Assembly: GCA_905183005.1 (NCBI GenBank)
Contig: CAJJDO010000046.1
Coordinates: 448,255 to 512,254 of the forward strand
DNA length: 64,000 nucleotides
Origin: Paramecium pentaurelia
Taxonomy: Eukaryota; Ciliophora; Oligohymenophorea; Peniculida; Parameciidae
Reading direction: 5' to 3'
The notes beneath the pieces are model-generated. The model was not told where the DNA came from. It made no database searches and worked only from the letters and a program-made list of their open reading frames with translations. Of this stretch, positions 61,762 to 64,000 are shown in pieces; within the stretch, counting starts at the first letter, position 1; every line of letters begins with the position of its first letter. Made by a program: the position numbers and the translations under genes.

Positions 61762-64000
61762 ATGGTAAGTGCAATTTTTCGAGCTATTTAAAACATTTAT
61801 AATAAATTTGCCTCTGCATAATATCAGCAATGGAAAAAGTAAGAAAATTAAATAGAATTGGATTTAATTTAAATACCTGCACTTTTAATATCTTTTTTAT
61901 TCGTTTTAACGAGATTGTTACTAACTTAAAGTGATATCTAACTATATACTCAACTTGCTATTAATTGTGGATCACATTTGATATTATTCTTACTAATAAA
62001 ACTCCATTAATCTTGTAAATCAGCATATTTGGAAATAACACGAATATGTTAACTTTTACTTTTAAATTGGTATTGCTATTATTTCTATTCATCAAACTCA
62101 TCTTTTTTATTGATTTATACAACTATTAATGTGGTTTAATTCAATATATCATATACTGTATCCTTTAAATTGATTCATTTAGGAATTTTTGTGACTGGTT
62201 ATCTGTTGATAATTGTAGAAAAATCTAATGAAAGCTTAGGTATTGTTATATCAATCATACTATTACATATTTTGAGAAGGGAATAAAATTTAATGTCAAT
62301 TTATTCAAAAATACAAGCATTGTTTCTAATTATAGATTCATTTCCTTCAGCCATGTGTATTGTATAAAAAAATAAAAGTCAGTTACTTTATTCAAATAAA
62401 AGTTTTGAAAATTTATCATTAACTCTTGAAGGAACTAATAGTTCAGAAACAGATCAATCACCTGATAGGATTTAAAATTATTCAAAATTGCAATTAAATT
62501 TTTTATCTAATCTTTAATTGGCAGAACTAAATCAAAAAGGAATGTCACAAATAGATTTTGGAGATGAATTTTAGATAGATTAATTTAAAATAAGAAAAGT
62601 TATATATAAAAAAGAAGAATAAAGTCCTGATAGTTCCAAGAAATTAATATATAATTTAAATTAGAATGAGAAACCAAATAAAAAATTAAAATATCAATAA
62701 GAATTTTTTTAAACATTCACAACAAAAAATGATGAATCAGTTATTAAAAAATAATATACTGCAGATATTGCTTTGCTTGTTTAATTAAGACATTAACCTT
62801 ATTTATTTTAAAAAAAGAAACAAACAAAGTTATCATCAAATAGAATAAGTATAAATAAACCTTCAACACCAACAAGTGGTAAAATGTCATTTGAATAAAT
62901 GCTTAGAGAAAATGCTTATTAAAAAAATCATGGATAATCTCCCTCTACAATGTAACATGAAATGAAGTTTCTAATTCACGTTATAGAAGATTATAAATTG
63001 TTTAATGATGATGATGAATTATAGCTATTTTATTTATAAGAATTAAATCCAGTTCTATTATAAACAAGCTTAAAAAAATTAGAATCTGTTAAAAAGAATT
63101 TGTTAAGATCAATTTCACATGAATTATTGACTAATTTAAATGCTGCTTATGGTTATATAAAATAATGTTAAGATAGATTATTAAAAGGTGAAGAAATGTA
63201 AGAATAATTGGCTTGTGCATTGAGATACACTAAATTGTAATTATTTAAAGTTTAAGACTTTTTTGATTATAGATATTTATTAGATGATAAATTAAAATTA
63301 AGAGAAGATAAATTTGAATTAATTAATGCAATTACAGAATGTGTTGATTTAATTAAAGATCAAATATCAAGAAAATAATTGAGTTATGAATTAGATATTC
63401 CAGATAATTGTACTTACATAATATAAGGAGATAGATAAAGATTTTGTTAAGTTATTTTAAATTTATTAACTAATGCCATTAAATTTACTTTACATGGAGG
63501 AATTACAGTTGAAGTGAAGAAAAAAAAATATATTCCTTCTTGTTTTGGTATAATAGATGAAGTTTAATCCTAAATCTATTTGGAAGATCCTAATTTATTG
63601 GAAATCCATATCAAAGATAGTGGAGTAGGTATGGATGAAGATGAATTAGTAACATTAAGAAAAAAGGTATTATTTTTAAAAATAAATTAATTAGTTACAT
63701 GTTGCAGATGAAGATGAAAAGGTTTCAAAATAATCAGTAGGTATAGGATTAGGTTTATAAGTATGTAAATCTATTATTCGTTAATTGGCACCTTCTCATT
63801 TTAATTTATTATTTGTAGAATCAGTTAAAGATAGTGGGTCTTAATTTTATTTTTGTTTAAAGTATTTAGAGGAAAAATCTTCAATTTAAAAGTCATAATA
63901 ATTAACAATACCATTGTAAGAAGCTTAGAGTGCATCTGTTAAAGTTTTGAATTATAAAAAGGGACACTCTTAAAATGGAATGAATTTCTTTAAGAAATGT
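61762..64000 (+). CDS. membrane histidine kinase (3' truncated by window)
   Basis: At least 737 residues with one intron (63667-63694). A short N-terminal helix is followed by about six hydrophobic segments between residues 38 and 200 (ALLISFLFVLTRLLL, HLILFLLIKLH, SFLLIYTTINVVQF, GIFVTGYLLIIVEKS, LGIVISIILLHIL, KIQALFLIIDSF). A long Ser/Gln-rich cytoplasmic linker leads to the dimerisation box ISHELLTNLNAA with His453, then LLTNAIKFT (N box), IKDSGVGMDEDE (G1) and VGIGLGLQVCKS (G2). The membrane region aligns with the divergent hybrid kinase in spacing and in the LFLIID-type last helix, so the two are probably paralogues. Whether a receiver domain follows cannot be seen. Confidence 0.85.

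Noticed and set aside
45735..61778. Shared 15-mer GGTAAGTGCAATTTT at about 45735 and at the second kinase start
   Set aside because: One copy is coding in the kinase and the other is in a spacer without further similarity; a chance match is more likely than a repeat family.
1..64000. Search for CRISPR arrays, insertion sequences, operons and ribosome binding sites
   Set aside because: The DNA is eukaryotic (ciliate); no direct-repeat arrays, transposase genes or terminal inverted repeats were recognised.

Overview
The window reads as ciliate macronuclear (somatic) DNA, most probably from Paramecium or a close relative. Three observations support this. First, long reading frames with clear protein homology run through many TAA and TAG codons and stop only at TGA, so TAA and TAG are read as glutamine. 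Second, about 65 introns can be placed from frame continuity. They are 19 to 38 nt long, mostly 22 to 32, and nearly all start GTA and end TAG. Third, the DNA is very A+T-rich and gene-dense: neighbouring genes are often 13 to 40 bp apart, with genes on both strands. A likely trichocyst (secretory granule) matrix protein fits too. All protein readings below use this code. Intron coordinates are inferred by hand from frame, GT..AG borders and divisibility by three; no RNA evidence was available.

Layout. 1-14.5 kb: a 5'-truncated VPS13 lipid-transfer protein with an internal PH domain, a secreted GH25-type lysozyme, a p24/GOLD cargo receptor and a coiled-coil protein. 14.5-22.4 kb: a 2,625-residue TRANK1-like superfamily 1 helicase. 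22.5-28.9 kb (minus strand): TIM50, a metallophosphoesterase, and a large calpain-like protein resembling androglobin. 28.9-32.4 kb (plus): a single-pass membrane protein, an unrecognised protein, a tRNA-Glu gene and an octopine/opine dehydrogenase-like enzyme. 32.6-35.3 kb: an alpha-kinase with CCCH zinc fingers and a VWA domain. 35.3-36.6 kb is largely gene-free, with one possible gene relic.

36.6-49 kb is rich in proteins that look ciliary or cortical: three MORN-repeat proteins, a coiled-coil protein, a Rab-like GTPase resembling DNAJC27/RBJ, an LRRC56/ODA8-like protein (outer dynein arm delivery), an F-BAR protein and a three-repeat Myb protein. 49-56.7 kb holds a trichocyst-matrix-like protein, a DENN-domain protein, histone acetyltransferase HAT1 and three small unrecognised proteins. 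57-64 kb holds two membrane-bound histidine kinases transcribed away from each other across a 1.8 kb gap; the left one is a hybrid with a receiver domain, and the right one is cut by the window end.

These are independently transcribed eukaryotic genes, so order does not imply operons. Thematic grouping, such as the ciliary group at 36-49 kb, is an inference. Three proteins (two MORN proteins and the hybrid kinase) begin MGxxC, which suggests dual lipid anchoring. No mobile element, CRISPR array or telomere repeat was seen.
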